Shown piece by piece: positions 44,760 through 52,921 of a stretch of 64,000 nt of DNA. The stretch comes from Chitinophaga pinensis (GTDB taxonomy: Bacteria > Bacteroidota > Bacteroidia > UBA4408), in the NCBI GenBank assembly GCA_945861665.1, contig CAMAVS010000008.1, positions 62,001 to 126,000 of the forward strand, read 5' to 3'. The position numbers were made by a program, and so were the translations under genes. The notes below the pieces were generated by a model. It ran no database searches. It was given only the letters and a program-made list of their open reading frames with translations, and had not been told where the DNA came from. Every line of letters begins with the position of its first letter. Within the stretch, counting starts at the first letter, position 1.

Positions 44760-45992
44760 TTAACTTATTGAAAAGCCAATTTTCTTTATATCCTCCCAAA
44801 AAGTAGGGTAAGATTTTTTAACAACACTTGGATTGTTTATTTTTAAGTTTTCAAAAACTATGGCTAAAGGTGCAAATGCCATCGCCATACGATGATCATT
44901 GTATGTATCTATGACTATGTTACTCGAGTTTATTCTTTTAGCTGGTACAATATGAATGCTTCCCTTATTGAGAATATTTACTTCAACCCCAATTTTCACT
45001 AACTCATTTTTTAGTGCTTCTACTCTATTTGTTTCTTTTATAAGTAGCGTTTCTAAACCAGTAAATATTGCTGGAATATTTAATGCAGAAACTACAACAG
45101 CGATTGTTTGAGCCAAATCAGGGCAATCACTAAAATCAAATTCGAATTTATTGGGTAATTGTTTTGTTGCTTTTAAAATTTGAACTGACTTTTCATTGTA
45201 TTTTGTTTCAACACCAAACACTTCAAATAATTTTGCAACAATTGCATCGCCTTGTAAGCTATCACTTCTTAAATCAAAAAGTTCTATTTCTGCTTCTTCA
45301 GAAAGTGCTACTATGGCATACCAATAGGATGCAGATGTCCAGTCGCCTTCGACAACAATATTTTTTGCCGCGTATAATTGTGGTCTTACCACCAAACAAT
45401 TTTTATTCCTCTCTACCTCTACACTAAAATTATTCATTAGCTGAATAGTCATTTCAATGTAGGACTCGGAAGTAATTTTTTCCCTCAACTCAATTTCCAA
45501 ACCTTCGGTTAAAGTAGGTGCAATTAAAAGTAACGCAGTAATGTACTGGCTGCTAACACTTCCATCTATCGAAATTTTTCCACCTTGCAAACTTTTGCCA
45601 ATTACATGTATTGGTGGATAACCTGATTTTTCAATGTAATCAATTTTTGCATCAATTTGGCGCAATGCCTTTACTAAAATATCTATCGGGCGCTGTTTCA
45701 TTCTGTCACTCCCGGTTAGGATAATGTTACAGTCTCGACTAGCAAAGAAAGCTGTCAAGAAACGCATAGCAGTCCCTGCTAGCTTCACATCAAATGTTGT
45801 TTCTCCTTTTTTAAAATCGATTAAAATTTGATTTAAGACTTCCGTATCAATAGCTGAACTAAGGTTTTCAATAGTTATGTTCCCGGCACAAAGCTGCTGT
45901 ATAATTAGAGCTCTATTACTTTCACTTTTTGAGCCTGGTAGTTGAATACTACTTTTCAGTTTTTTGTTTTGTATGTTCAGCGTGTATAACAA
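44760..45992 (-). CDS. aroA: 3-phosphoshikimate 1-carboxyvinyltransferase (EPSP synthase)
   Basis: The product has 410 residues and joins shikimate 3-phosphate to phosphoenolpyruvate. Substrate-site motifs are LPGSKSESNRALI (about 18-30), LAGTAMRFLTAFFA (about 71-84, matching the GTAMR loop that contacts PEP), SGSV-like DGSVSSQYITALLL and YNDHRMAMAFAPLA (about 373-386). It is 10 bases downstream of aroB, forming an aromatic-amino-acid operon. The position after GTAMR is F rather than the P of the E. coli enzyme, a feature I regard as lineage-typical. Confidence 0.97.
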   Translation of the reverse strand: MLYTLNIQNKKLKSSIQLPGSKSESNRALIIQQLCAGNITIENLSSAIDTEVLNQILIDFKKGETTFDVKLAGTAMRFLTAFFASRDCNIILTGSDRMKQRPIDILVKALRQIDAKIDYIEKSGYPPIHVIGKSLQGGKISIDGSVSSQYITALLLIAPTLTEGLEIELREKITSESYIEMTIQLMNNFSVEVERNKNCLVVRPQLYAAKNIVVEGDWTSASYWYAIVALSEEAEIELFDLRSDSLQGDAIVAKLFEVFGVETKYNEKSVQILKATKQLPNKFEFDFSDCPDLAQTIAVVVSALNIPAIFTGLETLLIKETNRVEALKNELVKIGVEVNILNKGSIHIVPAKRINSSNIVIDTYNDHRMAMAFAPLAIVFENLKINNPSVVKKSYPTFWEDIKKIGFSIS

Positions 45993-46002
45993 TTATTGCT
46001 TT

Positions 46003-47085
46003 TTACAGATTATTATAAAAATCCAAAGCCTCCTTTATTTGAGCCCTAGTAAAACTATGATTAGGGCTTGCTTTTCCTATTTTTTTTAGCACTGTGAAAT
46101 TTATTTCTTTCTTTTCGTTTTTCTTGTCCTGAAGCATAAATGCAATAATCTCAGAAAATGCCGCACTGCTTATATTATATTTCTTATAGTGCAATGAAAC
46201 AAAACTACAAACTTCTGTCAATTGCTTTTTATCAAAACTGTATTTTATGCTGGAAAGGTATGCCTCGCATATGATACCGATAGCGACTGCTTCACCGTGT
46301 AATAAATAATTTTTATTGTGCTTTAAAAAATAACTTTCCAATGCGTGTCCTATAGTATGACCAAAATTCAAAACCTTTCTTACTCCTTTTTCATAAGGGT
46401 CGGATTGCACGATATCGGTTTTAATTTCAATTGAATGATTCACAAAAGGAGCTGCAAAATTCTTTTGGGAAATATCAACCTTTTTAAGTTTGTTCCAATA
46501 GTTAATATCAGCCACCAATGCGTGCTTTATCATTTCGGCAAAACCCGAAAGATATTCTCGCTTAGATAATGTTTTCAAAAAATCTGTTTCAACAAAAACG
46601 GCTTTGGGGTGAACAATTGTGCCTATTTGATTTTTATACCCTTCTAAATTAATTGCCAATTTTCCTCCAACCGATGCATCTACTTGTGCTAATAAAGTAG
46701 TAGGAATATTTACAAAATCGATTCCTCTTTTATAGGTACTTGCAACAAAACCACCCATATCACAAATTACACCACCACCCAAATTAAGGAACAATGCTTT
46801 TCTCTCCGCTTTTTCATCCGTTAAAGTAGCCCAAAGTTCGACACAAATTTCTACGCTCTTGTTTGCTTCTCCGCTTTCAATTTCAATGATGTTTGCTTCT
46901 TTTAACTCTATACAGTTGCTAATTAAAATTGGCAAACAGTGCTGCATACTGTTTTCGTCCACCAATATATGAAGCGATGAATAGTTGCCCTTTTTAATAA
47001 AGACAGATAATTTTTTAAATACAGTTTTACCCAAGAAAATTGGATGTATGACTTGATTTAATGTAAAATGCTTTTGTGTTCCCAT
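46003..47085 (-). CDS. aroB: 3-dehydroquinate synthase
   Basis: From ATG 47085 the product has 360 residues; a longer reading from 47109 adds MTNFAYLY but is covered by the promoter box at 47097-47104. The enzyme makes dehydroquinate from DAHP with NAD and a metal. Visible motifs: GGGVICDMGGFVASTYKRG (about 105-123), NIPTTLLAQVDASVGGK (about 129-145), the metal-binding KHALVAD, and FGHTIGHALES with HGEAVAIG (about 245-270). It is followed by aroA and is divergent from proline dehydrogenase. Confidence 0.97.
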   Translation of the reverse strand: MGTQKHFTLNQVIHPIFLGKTVFKKLSVFIKKGNYSSLHILVDENSMQHCLPILISNCIELKEANIIEIESGEANKSVEICVELWATLTDEKAERKALFLNLGGGVICDMGGFVASTYKRGIDFVNIPTTLLAQVDASVGGKLAINLEGYKNQIGTIVHPKAVFVETDFLKTLSKREYLSGFAEMIKHALVADINYWNKLKKVDISQKNFAAPFVNHSIEIKTDIVQSDPYEKGVRKVLNFGHTIGHALESYFLKHNKNYLLHGEAVAIGIICEAYLSSIKYSFDKKQLTEVCSFVSLHYKKYNISSAAFSEIIAFMLQDKKNEKKEINFTVLKKIGKASPNHSFTRAQIKEALDFYNNL

Positions 47086-47096
47086 ATACAGATAAG

Positions 47097-47104
47097 CAAA
47101 ATTA
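47097..47104 (-). promoter_or_regulatory. Promoter -7 box TAATTTTG for aroB-aroA; decides the start
   Basis: The minus strand reads TAATTTTG 11 bases before the ATG at 47085. It lies within the longer aroB reading, which favours the shorter start. Confidence 0.65.
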
Positions 47105-47138
47105 GTCATTACAGGGCTTAATTTCTAAAAATGTCGCC

Positions 47139-47146
47139 TATATTTG
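47139..47146 (+). promoter_or_regulatory. Promoter -7 box TATATTTG for proline dehydrogenase
   Basis: TATATTTG ends 17 bases before the ATG at 47164 and lies 35 bases from the divergent aroB box. Confidence 0.6.
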
Positions 47147-47163
47147 TAACGTAAGATTCATTT

Positions 47164-48330
47164 ATGATATCATTTGAAAATACCGAAATAGCTTGTTCTG
47201 CAAAATCCAACAGTGAACTCAATCGTTCATACTGGCTTTTTAAATTAGTGAGCAGTCCATCCCTTGTAAGTTTCGGAAAAAAATTTACTAATTTTGCCAT
47301 TGCGACACATTTGCCTATTAACTGGATTATTAAACCAACCATCTTTAAACAATTTTGCGGTGGCGAAAACATTGAAGAGTGTAGTCGTACCATAGAAGAA
47401 TTGGGGAAATTTAACATAGGCACCATTTTAGATTACTCGGTGGAAGGGAAAGAGTCGGAAAAAGATTTCGATGCTTGTGCCGTTGAAACTATTGCTACAG
47501 TTGACAAAGCAAAAGGGAATAAAAATATACCCTTTTGTGTATTTAAAATAACAGGCTTAGCTCGCTTTCATTTATTGGAAAAAGTAAGTGCGTCAGATAC
47601 ACTTACTGAGGAGGAAAAAACAGAATACCAAAGAGTAGAAAAAAGAATAAACAATATTTGTAAAAGAGCATTTGAAAATGATGTTCCCATTTTTATTGAT
47701 GCTGAAGAAAGTTGGATACAGCAAGCAATGGACAAAATGGCCAATAAGATGATGGTATTGTACAACAAACAAAAACCCATTGTTTATAATACCTTCCAAT
47801 TGTATAGAAGTGATCGCTTAGAATATTTAAAACATTCTCACTCCTTGGCGCAACAAGGGGCTTATTTTTTAGGCGCAAAATTAGTTCGTGGTGCCTATAT
47901 GGAAAAAGAACGCAAACGTGCGCAGGAGTTAAACTATCCTTCACCTATACAAGATACAAAAGAAAATACAGACAAAGATTACGATGCAGCCTTGGAGTTT
48001 TGTGCTAAAAATATTTCCAATATTGGTTTATGTTCCGGTACACATAACGAAAAAAGCTCCTTATTACTTGCTCAATTAATGGAACAACAAAAAATTGCCA
48101 GATCAAACAATCAAATATACTTTTCGCAACTTTTTGGTATGAGCGACCATATCAGCTATAATTTAGCAAATGCAGGGTACAATGTGTCGAAATATGTACC
48201 TTACGGACCGATAAAAGAAGTACTTCCATACCTTATACGTAGAGCACAGGAAAACACATCAGTAAAAGGCCAAACAGGGAGAGAACTTAACATTATTATT
48301 AAAGAAAAGAACAGAAGATCGGGTAAATAG
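47164..48330 (+). CDS. Proline dehydrogenase (FAD)
   Basis: The product has 388 residues and oxidises proline to pyrroline-5-carboxylate, passing electrons via FAD to the respiratory chain. The beta/alpha-barrel shows TILDYSVEGKESEKDFDAC (about 88-106), FIDAEESWIQQAMD (about 177-190), KLVRGAYMEKERKRA (about 239-253) and YVPYGPIKEVLPYLIRRAQEN near the C-terminus (substrate-binding RR pair). The start MISFENTEIACSAKS is typical of the Bacteroidota form. It is monofunctional; no P5C dehydrogenase is adjacent. A 6-bp hairpin (48370-48383, GCGTAA/TTACGC) follows. Confidence 0.96.
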   Translation: MISFENTEIACSAKSNSELNRSYWLFKLVSSPSLVSFGKKFTNFAIATHLPINWIIKPTIFKQFCGGENIEECSRTIEELGKFNIGTILDYSVEGKESEKDFDACAVETIATVDKAKGNKNIPFCVFKITGLARFHLLEKVSASDTLTEEEKTEYQRVEKRINNICKRAFENDVPIFIDAEESWIQQAMDKMANKMMVLYNKQKPIVYNTFQLYRSDRLEYLKHSHSLAQQGAYFLGAKLVRGAYMEKERKRAQELNYPSPIQDTKENTDKDYDAALEFCAKNISNIGLCSGTHNEKSSLLLAQLMEQQKIARSNNQIYFSQLFGMSDHISYNLANAGYNVSKYVPYGPIKEVLPYLIRRAQENTSVKGQTGRELNIIIKEKNRRSGK

Positions 48331-48502
48331 CTATTCTAAATTTATTAGCATTTGCATTATCTCTAAAAAAGCGTAATTTTACGCTCCGTTTCGCCTAACG
48401 GGGGTGATAAATGTGGATGTGGTATTTTTGCGTTGAAGCAAAAACTGTAAAGTCGTAACTAATTGATTAAAAGTGCCAAGAGTTGTGAGGAAGATAAATA
48501 AT

Positions 48503-48584
48503 GCGGATGTGGCGTAATTGGCAGCCGCGCCAGACTTAGGATCTGGTGCCGAGAGGCGTGGGGGTTCGAGTCCCTTCATCCGCA
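48503..48584 (+). tRNA. tRNA-Leu (anticodon TAG)
   Basis: Acceptor stem GCGGATG (48503-48509) pairs with CATCCGC (48577-48583), discriminator A at 48584. Anticodon stem CCAGA/TCTGG encloses CTTAGGA with TAG at 48537-48539. A long variable arm (TGCCGAGAGGCGT) is typical of class II tRNA-Leu. T-loop TTCGAGT. CCA is not encoded. The two outer T-stem pairs are G-U. Confidence 0.97.
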
Positions 48585-48590
48585 CAAAAA

Positions 48591-48617
48591 AGGAGTTCCA
48601 TAATGGAACTCCTTTTT
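48591..48617 (+). terminator. Rho-independent terminator after tRNA-Leu
   Basis: AGGAGTTCCA (48591-48600) and TGGAACTCCT (48604-48613) form a 10-bp stem with a 3-base loop, flanked by A and T runs on the two sides, so it may work in both directions. It begins 6 bases after the tRNA. Confidence 0.9.
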
Positions 48618-48719
48618 TATTTATACACACCTTCCAACTAAACTAGCAACCCAAAATCACTTCACCAACGACTCAAAAAAATAGAGAAAATACGTGTCAC
48701 CAATGATTTTGGACAATTT

Positions 48720-48878
48720 TTGTTGAAAAAAATTATCCTCAAAAAAGTCTGTGAATCTCAAAAAATTGAGATTGATCGATTACAAAAAGAAGCAGAAATA
48801 CTGCACAAACTTGTAAATTCGCAAAAAGAAGTAATAAAATCATTAAAAAACATTGGAAACAAAAGAAAATTGAAATAG
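48720..48878 (+). CDS. Possible small coiled-coil ORF, 52 residues (uncertain)
   Basis: From TTG 48720 an open frame runs to TAG at 48876-48878. It reads LLKKIILKKVCESQ, KIEIDRLQKEAEILHK, LVNSQKEVIKSLKN and ends KRKLK; the heptad-like pattern of hydrophobic residues suggests one long amphipathic helix. The open frame continues upstream of the TTG to a stop near 48645 without any ATG, so it may be the tail of a decayed gene rather than a real one. It converges on the rhlE-like gene, 18 bases apart. The stretch 48614-48719 contains nothing else that I recognise. Confidence 0.3.
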   Translation: MLKKIILKKVCESQKIEIDRLQKEAEILHKLVNSQKEVIKSLKNIGNKRKLK

Positions 48879-48896
48879 TTCTCTTTATATCTAAAC

Positions 48897-50108
48897 CTAT
48901 CTCCTTCTATAAAATTTCCTTCCAGATGAGGCGCCTGCACTTTTTGATTTTTTACCACCATCACCCTTTGAGGCAAATGTAGCAATGGGCGCTAAGTTCA
49001 TTTCTTTGATATTGTGCTTCAACAGTTTATTTATATCTTTTAAATATGCTAATTCTTCCGATGAACAAAAAGAAAAGGCTGTTCCATCCTCTCCTGCCCT
49101 ACCTGTTCTTCCTATTCTGTGTACATAGGTTTCGGGAACTTCCGGAAGTTCATAGTTTATTACGTGTGTAAGTTTATCAACATCAATTCCTCTTGAAGCA
49201 ATATCTGTAGCCACTAATATACGTATTGTTCTGTCTTTAAAACCAGACAAGGCTCTTTGTCTTGCATTTTGTGATTTGTTTCCGTGAATTGCTTCTGACG
49301 AAATCCCAATCGCTTTCAAGCTTTTCACAACTTTATCGGCACCGTGTTTGGTTCGTGTAAAAACCAATGCGTGTTGTATCTTTTCACTTTCCAACAGTTC
49401 TTTCAACATTGCTGTTTTTTCACTTTTCTCAACATAATACACCGATTGCTTTACTGTTTCGGCAGGAGCTGACATTACTGCAACCTGTACTTGTACAGGA
49501 TTAGTTAGCAGACTATCGGCAAACGCTTTTATCTCTATTGGAACTGTAGCCGAAAAGAACAATGTCTGTTTTTTCAAAGGCAACTTGGTAATGATTCTTT
49601 TTATGTCCTTAATAAATCCCATATCGAGCATCCTGTCCACTTCATCCAACACAAAAAACTCAACGGTATTTAATTTTACATATCCTTGATTCATCAAGTC
49701 TAATAATCTCCCTGGAGTTGCAATCACAATATCAACACCTCTTTGCAAAGCATTTACTTGGTTGCCTTGAGAAACACCACCAAAAATCACAGTGTGCTTT
49801 ATATTTAATCCTTTACCATAATCTTTAAAACTTTCGTCAATTTGTATTGCTAACTCACGCGTTGGGGCTAAAATCAACGCTTTAATGCCCAGCTTTTTTT
49901 CAATATTTTTTCTATTGTAAATAAGTTGCAACATCGGTATTGCAAATGCTGCCGTTTTTCCGGTTCCTGTTTGCGCTACTCCAAATACGTCCTTCCCTGC
50001 TAATACGTGTGGTATTGATTTTTCTTGAATGGGTGTTGGTTGTGTATATCCTTTTATTTTTATAGCCTGATATATGGGCTCAATTAATTTTAAATCTTCA
50101 AAATTCAT
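48897..50108 (-). CDS. DEAD-box RNA helicase, RhlE-like, with DEVD motif
   Basis: The product has 403 residues. Motifs in order: Q-motif region TQPTPIQEKSIP (22-33), Walker A AQTGTGKT (45-52), PTRELA (82-87), motif II DEVD (155-158) instead of DEAD, SAT (185-187), ATDIASRGID and HRIGRTGRAG. A short basic tail ends SSGRKFYRRR, which should help RNA binding. RhlE-type helicases unwind RNA during ribosome assembly or in the cold. It has a 150-base leader with its promoter box at 50261-50268, which suggests post-transcriptional control. Confidence 0.95.
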   Translation of the reverse strand: MNFEDLKLIEPIYQAIKIKGYTQPTPIQEKSIPHVLAGKDVFGVAQTGTGKTAAFAIPMLQLIYNRKNIEKKLGIKALILAPTRELAIQIDESFKDYGKGLNIKHTVIFGGVSQGNQVNALQRGVDIVIATPGRLLDLMNQGYVKLNTVEFFVLDEVDRMLDMGFIKDIKRIITKLPLKKQTLFFSATVPIEIKAFADSLLTNPVQVQVAVMSAPAETVKQSVYYVEKSEKTAMLKELLESEKIQHALVFTRTKHGADKVVKSLKAIGISSEAIHGNKSQNARQRALSGFKDRTIRILVATDIASRGIDVDKLTHVINYELPEVPETYVHRIGRTGRAGEDGTAFSFCSSEELAYLKDINKLLKHNIKEMNLAPIATFASKGDGGKKSKSAGASSGRKFYRRR

Positions 50109-50260
50109 GTTGTGTTATTGTTTAATAATTTAATTTGAAGGGCTATGTTGAAATAAATTTCACATAAACACTTCGTTTTGTTTTCAAAAAAGGGTGTAGA
50201 ATTTAAAAGAGATACCGCGATGGTTATACAACAGCTTAAAAATACAGCTTTTTACTTCCA
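50109..50260 (-). promoter_or_regulatory. Long 5' leader of the RhlE-like helicase gene
   Basis: About 150 bases separate the promoter box from the ATG, while most leaders in this window are under 50. The transcript holds TTAAATTCTACACCC, CAAAACGAAGTG and a U-rich end. Helicase and cold-shock genes often have long regulatory leaders; I see no single dominant hairpin, so the assignment is inference from length and gene type. Confidence 0.4.
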
Positions 50261-50268
50261 CAAAGGTA
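50261..50268 (-). promoter_or_regulatory. Promoter -7 box TACCTTTG for the RhlE-like helicase
   Basis: The minus strand reads TACCTTTG 152 bases before the ATG at 50108. It is the only perfect TAnnTTTG box in the 461-base divergent region on this strand. Confidence 0.5.
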
Positions 50269-50401
50269 CGAAAATAATATGGATATACTATATACTAATT
50301 ACACTCTTTTGCACTTTATCCAACAAGTCCTAAATACCCTATTCTTGCTTTTAAAATGAAGAATGCATTCTTGTATTAAAATTAAATAATCGACAATCAA
50401 C

Positions 50402-50450
50402 AAAATACATCCGATATCTTTATCGGAAAACAAGCCAAATGATGTATTTT
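50402..50450 (+). repeat. Nested inverted repeat in the rhlE-cotH divergent region
   Basis: AAAATACATC (50402-50411) is repeated inverted as GATGTATTTT (50441-50450), a perfect 10-bp outer stem. Inside it CCGATA (50411-50416) and TATCGG (50421-50426) make a 6-bp hairpin with loop TCTT. The right arm overlaps TATTTTCG (50445-50452), a promoter-like box for the CotH gene 118 bases away. Nothing else is recognisable in the remaining bases up to 50569. Confidence 0.7.
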
Positions 50451-50569
50451 CGTCTTTAAATTTTCACCGTTAACCCTTTTTTATTCTTGAGTGTCTTATA
50501 TTTATGAACAAATAGTGAAATATATATTAAAATAACCTTTAGATAAATAAGTCATTCGAAACAAATTTT

Positions 50570-52828
50570 ATGAAAAAAGCAATCTTAGCCCTATCCCTTA
50601 TTGTTTCTTCCATTGCTAATTCACAGACCTTATACGATATTAATACCATACAAGATATCCGTATTTACTTTCAACAAGCAAATTGGGATTATAGTATGGA
50701 CACTGCTAAAAATGGTAGCGAAGGGTATCTGTTAGCTGATTCAGTTATTGTAAATGGTATTACTTACGATTCAGTTGGTGTAAAGTATAAGGGAAATAGT
50801 TCCTACAACGCTAATAACAACAAAAATCCGTTACATATTAAGTTGGATTATATCCATAACAAAGCAGATTATGAAGGATACAACGATATAAAACTTGGAA
50901 ACGGTTATATGGATCCCTCATTTATTCGCGAAGCACTTTCCTACCGTATCCTTACAAAGTATATGGATTGTTCAAAAAATAATTTTTCAAACGTTTATAT
51001 TAACGGTACTCTGAGGGGATTGTATAGTAACTCGGAAAGTATTGATAAAAAATTTGAAGGCGATCATTATTACTCTTCGGAAGGAAGCTCCTTTAAGTGC
51101 AATCCCTTGGGTGGTGCAGGTGGCGGAAACCAAGCCTATTCTGATTTAAAATACTTAGGAACTGACAGCAGTTTGTATTTTCCACGATATGAAATGCAAT
51201 CAGATTTTGGGTGGAATGATTTGAAAAACATGATTGATACGCTCAATAATTTCAATGCCTTCTTCGAAAATAATATGGACATCGACCGCGCCTTGTGGAT
51301 GCTTGCTTTCAACAATGTATTAATAAATCTAGATTCTTACACGGGCAGTTTTAAACAGAATTATTATTTATACAAAGATTTAAATAACCGATTTGTACCT
51401 ACTGTTTGGGATGTAAATATGAGTTTTGGAGGTTTCCCGGGCGGTCAAGGTGCCGGTGGTGCCAATATGATTCCTCTATATGCAAACGATGCTGCTCACC
51501 CATTAATTCAAAAACTTTTTGCCAATGCTCAGTTCAGAAAAATGTATGTAGCTCATATGCGAACGATAACGAATGAAAATTTTGCAAATGGAAATTACCT
51601 TACGGATGCAAACAGTTTAATGACCATTATAGATGGAGCAGTTAATACTGATCCATATAAATTTTATACCTATGCACAATTTCAAAACAGCTTAACTACC
51701 AACATTGCAGGGGGTGGTGGAGGTGGTGGTTTCTCAATACCAGGCATCCAGTTATTGATGGATGCTAGAAATCTTTATTTGCAAGGAACCACCGAATTTA
51801 CACAAACACCGCCTATTATCACAAACATTGCAACTATTCCGGCAGTAGTAACTTATGGTAGTAATGTTACCATAACAGCCAATGTTACCAATGCTACTAG
51901 TGTTTATATTGGTTTTAGATACGATAAAACAAAACGATTTTTCAGAGTTCCTATGTACGATGATGGATTACACAATGATGGTGCTGCGGGAGACAATGTT
52001 TTTGGTGCTGCCATTACTGCAAATTCAGGAATGATACAATATTACATTTATGCTGACAATGCCAACGCTGGAATATTTTCACCAGAACGTGCCGAGCACG
52101 AATTTTATACGCTAACTGTTCAAACTGCGAATGCCGCAATGGGTGAAGTGGTGATAAACGAATTTTTAAGCAGCAATTCCATTCAAGTAGACGAATACAA
52201 TGAAGACGATGATTGGGTTGAATTGTTTAACAATTCAGCAAATTTAATTTCCTTATCTAACTTATACTTATCTGACAGCCTTGGATATTTAAACAAATGG
52301 CAATTCCCTGCCGAAGCCACTATTAATCCAAACGGCTTTTTTATAATTTGGACGGATGATGATTCTGCACAAGTAATCAATCATACTAATTTCAAATTAG
52401 AAAAATCATCGGGACAATTGTATCTGTCAAACGGTCAAGGGACTATTCTCGATAGTATTTCCTACGGACAACAAACACAAAATATCAGCTATGGTCGTTA
52501 CCCTAATGGAACAGGGGCATTTCAAGTAATGAGTACTTCCTTTAATGCGGTTAATACCCAAAGTGTAGGAGTAAAAGAGAGCGCTATCGCTGCAATAGAT
52601 TTACTTGTTTATCCTAATCCTGTAAACGATTTGCTTTACATTCAAAGTGGAAATAACCATTCTATAAAACAGATTGATGTATTTGATGTTAACGGAAAAC
52701 TGATTTTCACCCAAAACGAGTCAACCTATTCTACAACTATTAATACTTCCAATTGGGTGAAAGGGGTGTATGCTGTTAAGATACAAAATAGCAACAATCA
52801 ATTCCTTGTTAAAAAGATAGTGAAGTAA
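50570..52828 (+). CDS. CotH kinase-family protein with lamin-tail domain and T9SS type A C-terminus
   Basis: The product has 752 residues. Signal peptide about 1-18; CotH domain about 25-410 with VKYKGNSSYNANNNKNP (71-87), NLDSYTGSFKQNYYLYKD (about 252-270) and VWDVNMSFGG (about 279-288). A glycine run GGGGGGG at about 381-387 follows. Then an Ig-like spacer (about 415-520), a lamin-tail domain (about 523-655, GEVVINEFLSSNS to SYGRYPNGTG) and a type A T9SS sorting domain (about 675-752, LLVYPNPVNDLLYI to KIVK). CotH proteins are atypical protein kinases of spore coats and fungal surfaces; here the protein should be exported to the cell surface. Starts about 120 bases after the promoter-like box. 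Confidence 0.92.
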   Translation: MKKAILALSLIVSSIANSQTLYDINTIQDIRIYFQQANWDYSMDTAKNGSEGYLLADSVIVNGITYDSVGVKYKGNSSYNANNNKNPLHIKLDYIHNKADYEGYNDIKLGNGYMDPSFIREALSYRILTKYMDCSKNNFSNVYINGTLRGLYSNSESIDKKFEGDHYYSSEGSSFKCNPLGGAGGGNQAYSDLKYLGTDSSLYFPRYEMQSDFGWNDLKNMIDTLNNFNAFFENNMDIDRALWMLAFNNVLINLDSYTGSFKQNYYLYKDLNNRFVPTVWDVNMSFGGFPGGQGAGGANMIPLYANDAAHPLIQKLFANAQFRKMYVAHMRTITNENFANGNYLTDANSLMTIIDGAVNTDPYKFYTYAQFQNSLTTNIAGGGGGGGFSIPGIQLLMDARNLYLQGTTEFTQTPPIITNIATIPAVVTYGSNVTITANVTNATSVYIGFRYDKTKRFFRVPMYDDGLHNDGAAGDNVFGAAITANSGMIQYYIYADNANAGIFSPERAEHEFYTLTVQTANAAMGEVVINEFLSSNSIQVDEYNEDDDWVELFNNSANLISLSNLYLSDSLGYLNKWQFPAEATINPNGFFIIWTDDDSAQVINHTNFKLEKSSGQLYLSNGQGTILDSISYGQQTQNISYGRYPNGTGAFQVMSTSFNAVNTQSVGVKESAIAAIDLLVYPNPVNDLLYIQSGNNHSIKQIDVFDVNGKLIFTQNESTYSTTINTSNWVKGVYAVKIQNSNNQFLVKKIVK

Positions 52829-52892
52829 AACCACCAAATTTTACTTAGTGTATTAATGTTTCAAAAAAAGCGAATTAACGTTCGATTTTACT

Positions 52893-52900
52893 TATTTTTG
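52893..52900 (+). promoter_or_regulatory. Promoter -7 box TATTTTTG for the 2OG-oxygenase-like gene; suggests start 52922
   Basis: TATTTTTG ends 21 bases before the ATG at 52922 and lies inside a longer reading from 52856. It favours the shorter protein. Confidence 0.5.
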
Positions 52901-52921
52901 AGCATATTAATACTGTTCAAT

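Noticed and set aside
47289-47296. TAATTTTG box inside proline dehydrogenase
   Set aside because: The upstream coding part is typical for the enzyme, and a better placed box is found at 47139-47146, so this is probably a chance match.
48370-48383. GCGTAATTTTACGC hairpin after proline dehydrogenase as terminator
   Set aside because: The stem is 6 bp with only a 2-base loop and no T-run follows; it could help termination but is too weak to list as one.
48379-48630. Minus-strand ORF with MKGLEPPRLSAPDPKSGAA
   Set aside because: Antisense reading of tRNA-Leu and its hairpin, another common false annotation.
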